This document shows positions 6,787 to 7,918 of a stretch of DNA of 7,918 nucleotides, one piece after another. The translations under genes were made by a program, and so were the position numbers. Under the pieces are notes generated by a model. It did not search any database. It worked only from the letters and a program-made list of their open reading frames with translations, and had not been told where the DNA came from. The first letter of the stretch is position 1, and every line of letters starts with the position of its first letter. Source of the stretch: Chitinophagales bacterium (GTDB lineage: Bacteria; Bacteroidota; Bacteroidia; Chitinophagales; UBA10324); assembly GCA_026786335.1 (NCBI GenBank), contig JAJAYG010000168.1, positions 1 through 7,918 on the forward strand, given 5' to 3'.

Positions 6787-6815
6787 AAAAAAGGGAGAAT
6801 CACTTCTCCCTTTTT
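6787..6815 (-). terminator. Intrinsic terminator after tsf
   Basis: AAAAAGGGAGAA (6788-6799) and TTCTCCCTTTTT (6804-6815) form a perfect 12-bp stem with a four-base loop (TCAC on the plus strand). On the minus strand the GC-rich part GGGAGAA/TTCTCCC is followed by a run of six T, then ATTTT. The hairpin begins three bases past the tsf stop codon. The stem is symmetrical with A and T tracts on both sides, so it could also stop transcription from the other direction, but the only reading gene ending here is tsf. Confidence 0.9.
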
Positions 6816-6818
6816 CTT

Positions 6819-7655
6819 TTATTTACCCAGTGTAACCCGGTGAAATGAAATCACTTTTAAATCCTTATCTATTTCACGAAGCACATCGCTTACCTTTTTC
6901 TTATTGTCTTTTACAAACTCCTGATTAACCAGTGTGCTTTCGTTAAAGAATTTTGTAAGTGCACCTGCCGCAATTTTATCAATCATGTTCTCTGGTTTGC
7001 CATCGGCTTTTGCTTTCTCTCTGGCAATATCCAATTCACGATCAATAGTATTTTGAGTAACACTTTCTTTGTCAACTGCAACAGGATTCATAGCGGCAAC
7101 CTGCATGGCAATGTCTTTTCCGGCAGATACAATAGCATCAGTTTTTGGTTGGTTAAATGAAACCAATACACCAAGCTTGTAATTTGAATGTATGTATGGA
7201 ACTACGGTAACAGCTTCTAATTTTTCAAACTTACGCAACTCAATTTTTTCACCAATCTTACCAACCATTTCCGCAACTTTATCAGCAACGGTTACGCCAC
7301 CCATCGGCAATGCAAGCAACTCATCCAATGAAGAAACATTGTTGTCCAATGCTAATTGTGCTGCTTGTTTTGCGAATGAAATAAAGTCATCATTCTTAGC
7401 AACAAAATCTGTTTCGCTGCTTAAGTTTATAATAACACCCGTTGTCATTGCATCATTTGCAATTGCGATAACAGCGCCTTCTTTTGCTTCGCGGTCAGCA
7501 CGCAGTGCCGAAACTTTTTGTCCCTTTTTACGGAGGTAATCAATTGCTTTATCGAAATCACCTTCTGATTCCGAAAGCGCTTTTTTGCAATCCATCATAC
7601 CGGCACCGGTTTGCTGACGGAGCTTATTAATGTCTGCTGCTTTAATTTCTGCCAT
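6819..7655 (-). CDS. tsf: Translation elongation factor Ts
   Basis: EF-Ts is the nucleotide exchange factor that removes GDP from EF-Tu so it can rebind GTP and aminoacyl-tRNA. The 278 residues are close to the usual about 280. The N-terminal UBA-like domain (1-54) carries LRQQTGAGMMDCKKAL (12-27). The core begins with the hallmark TDFVAKND (82-89), whose Asp-Phe pair inserts into EF-Tu. Later come a basic and hydrophobic subdomain (about 135-185), AMQVAAMNP (183-191), and a coiled-coil-like charged stretch (about 205-225). The C-terminus contains LVNQEFVKDNKKKVSDVL (242-259), typical of the family. It is expected to be co-transcribed with rpsB, which would lie just to the right. The 198-base gap upstream is longer than usual for that pair, and I found no standard promoter in it. 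Confidence 0.97.
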   Translation of the reverse strand: MAEIKAADINKLRQQTGAGMMDCKKALSESEGDFDKAIDYLRKKGQKVSALRADREAKEGAVIAIANDAMTTGVIINLSSETDFVAKNDDFISFAKQAAQLALDNNVSSLDELLALPMGGVTVADKVAEMVGKIGEKIELRKFEKLEAVTVVPYIHSNYKLGVLVSFNQPKTDAIVSAGKDIAMQVAAMNPVAVDKESVTQNTIDRELDIAREKAKADGKPENMIDKIAAGALTKFFNESTLVNQEFVKDNKKKVSDVLREIDKDLKVISFHRVTLGK

Positions 7656-7803
7656 AATATTTTTTGTTTGAAAATTTAAACTGTGTTGAATCCATTAAAG
7701 TTCATACTGTCATTTTTCATTTCCAAATAAAATTATCTGAACTAAAAAAGAGCGAGCTGTTTCGAATTAATTTTTGGAATGATGAATAAAAGTATCTCGG
7801 AGC

Positions 7804-7854
7804 GTGGGTCTTATTGTCCCCACCTGCAGAGTGGGTGCGTGGTATGCGTCGCAT
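7804..7854. repeat. GC-rich cluster of competing hairpins upstream of tsf
   Basis: GTGGG (7804-7808) can pair with CCCAC (7819-7823). The same CCCAC can instead pair with GTGGG (7831-7835) across the loop CTGCAGA, so the two hairpins exclude each other. ATGCG-T-CGCAT (7844-7854) is a further near-perfect palindrome that overlaps the stop codon of the frame to its right. The stretch 7801-7918 contains 67 G/C of 118 bases, far above the AT-rich surroundings. It could be an interspersed palindromic element, an attenuator-like leader for tsf, or both. I do not recognise its family with certainty. Confidence 0.45.
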
Positions 7855-7918
7855 TAAGCCGCCGCCACAACTCTTTCCACCGGGTTTCTTTCCGCGTCTT
7901 CCATCACCCTTGTCTTCA
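7854..7918 (-). CDS. 3' end of a partial gene, possibly the C-terminal tail of ribosomal protein S2
   Basis: A minus-strand frame enters from the right edge and ends at TAA (7854-7856), giving 20 complete codons that end in VERVVAAA. Gene order favours rpsB here, because rpsB-tsf adjacency is nearly universal, and S2 proteins of Bacteroidota often end in a variable charged, alanine-rich tail. None of the conserved S2 core is visible, and the codons are GC-rich compared with tsf. A second minus-strand frame is open from the edge to about 7714, so the reading frame itself is uncertain. The call rests on position rather than sequence. Confidence 0.35.
   Translation of the reverse strand, partial: KTRVMEDAERNPVERVVAAA

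Noticed and set aside
6375..7539. Plus-strand frames opposite pyrH and tsf
   Set aside because: Both are antisense to complete, well-conserved genes.

Overview
This window looks like the chromosome of a member of the Bacteroidota, most likely a Chitinophagales/Sphingobacteriales-type bacterium. The evidence is AT-rich DNA, protein sequences of Bacteroidota character (the SucA N-terminus, the GuaB and NadA proteins), and two promoters that fit the Bacteroidota pattern TTG/TTTG, about 19 bases, TAnnTTTG. No phage, plasmid, transposase, CRISPR or tRNA gene is visible. Six of the seven confidently read genes are core housekeeping genes.

Layout, left to right. The window opens with the first 359 codons of sucA (2-oxoglutarate dehydrogenase E1, minus strand, cut by the left edge). 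Its linker carries two palindromic, repeat-like insertions that keep the reading frame. Next come guaB (IMP dehydrogenase) with its own promoter, and nadA (quinolinate synthase), both on the minus strand. A 547-base non-coding stretch (3719-4265) follows. It is dense in short inverted repeats built on TCAACA/TGTTGA and some near-matches to DnaA boxes, and it ends in a possible three-way-junction RNA fold just before the only plus-strand gene, a radical SAM/SPASM protein of unknown substrate. The minus strand then resumes with frr (ribosome recycling factor, own promoter), pyrH (UMP kinase), a strong intrinsic terminator, and tsf (EF-Ts). The right edge is an unusually GC-rich, hairpin-rich block holding the end of another minus-strand frame, possibly the tail of rpsB.

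How the genes fit together. tsf, pyrH and frr form the widespread translation/nucleotide cluster (normally rpsB-tsf-pyrH-frr), but here the terminator after tsf and the promoter before frr suggest separate transcription units. guaB and pyrH supply guanine and uridine nucleotides, nadA starts NAD synthesis from iminoaspartate, and sucA belongs to the TCA cycle. The radical SAM gene is an orphan in the opposite direction.

I see no clear new multi-gene system. The points most worth a second look are the in-frame palindromes in sucA, the repeat-rich origin- or operator-like gap, the folded segment before the radical SAM gene, and the GC-rich block at the right edge.
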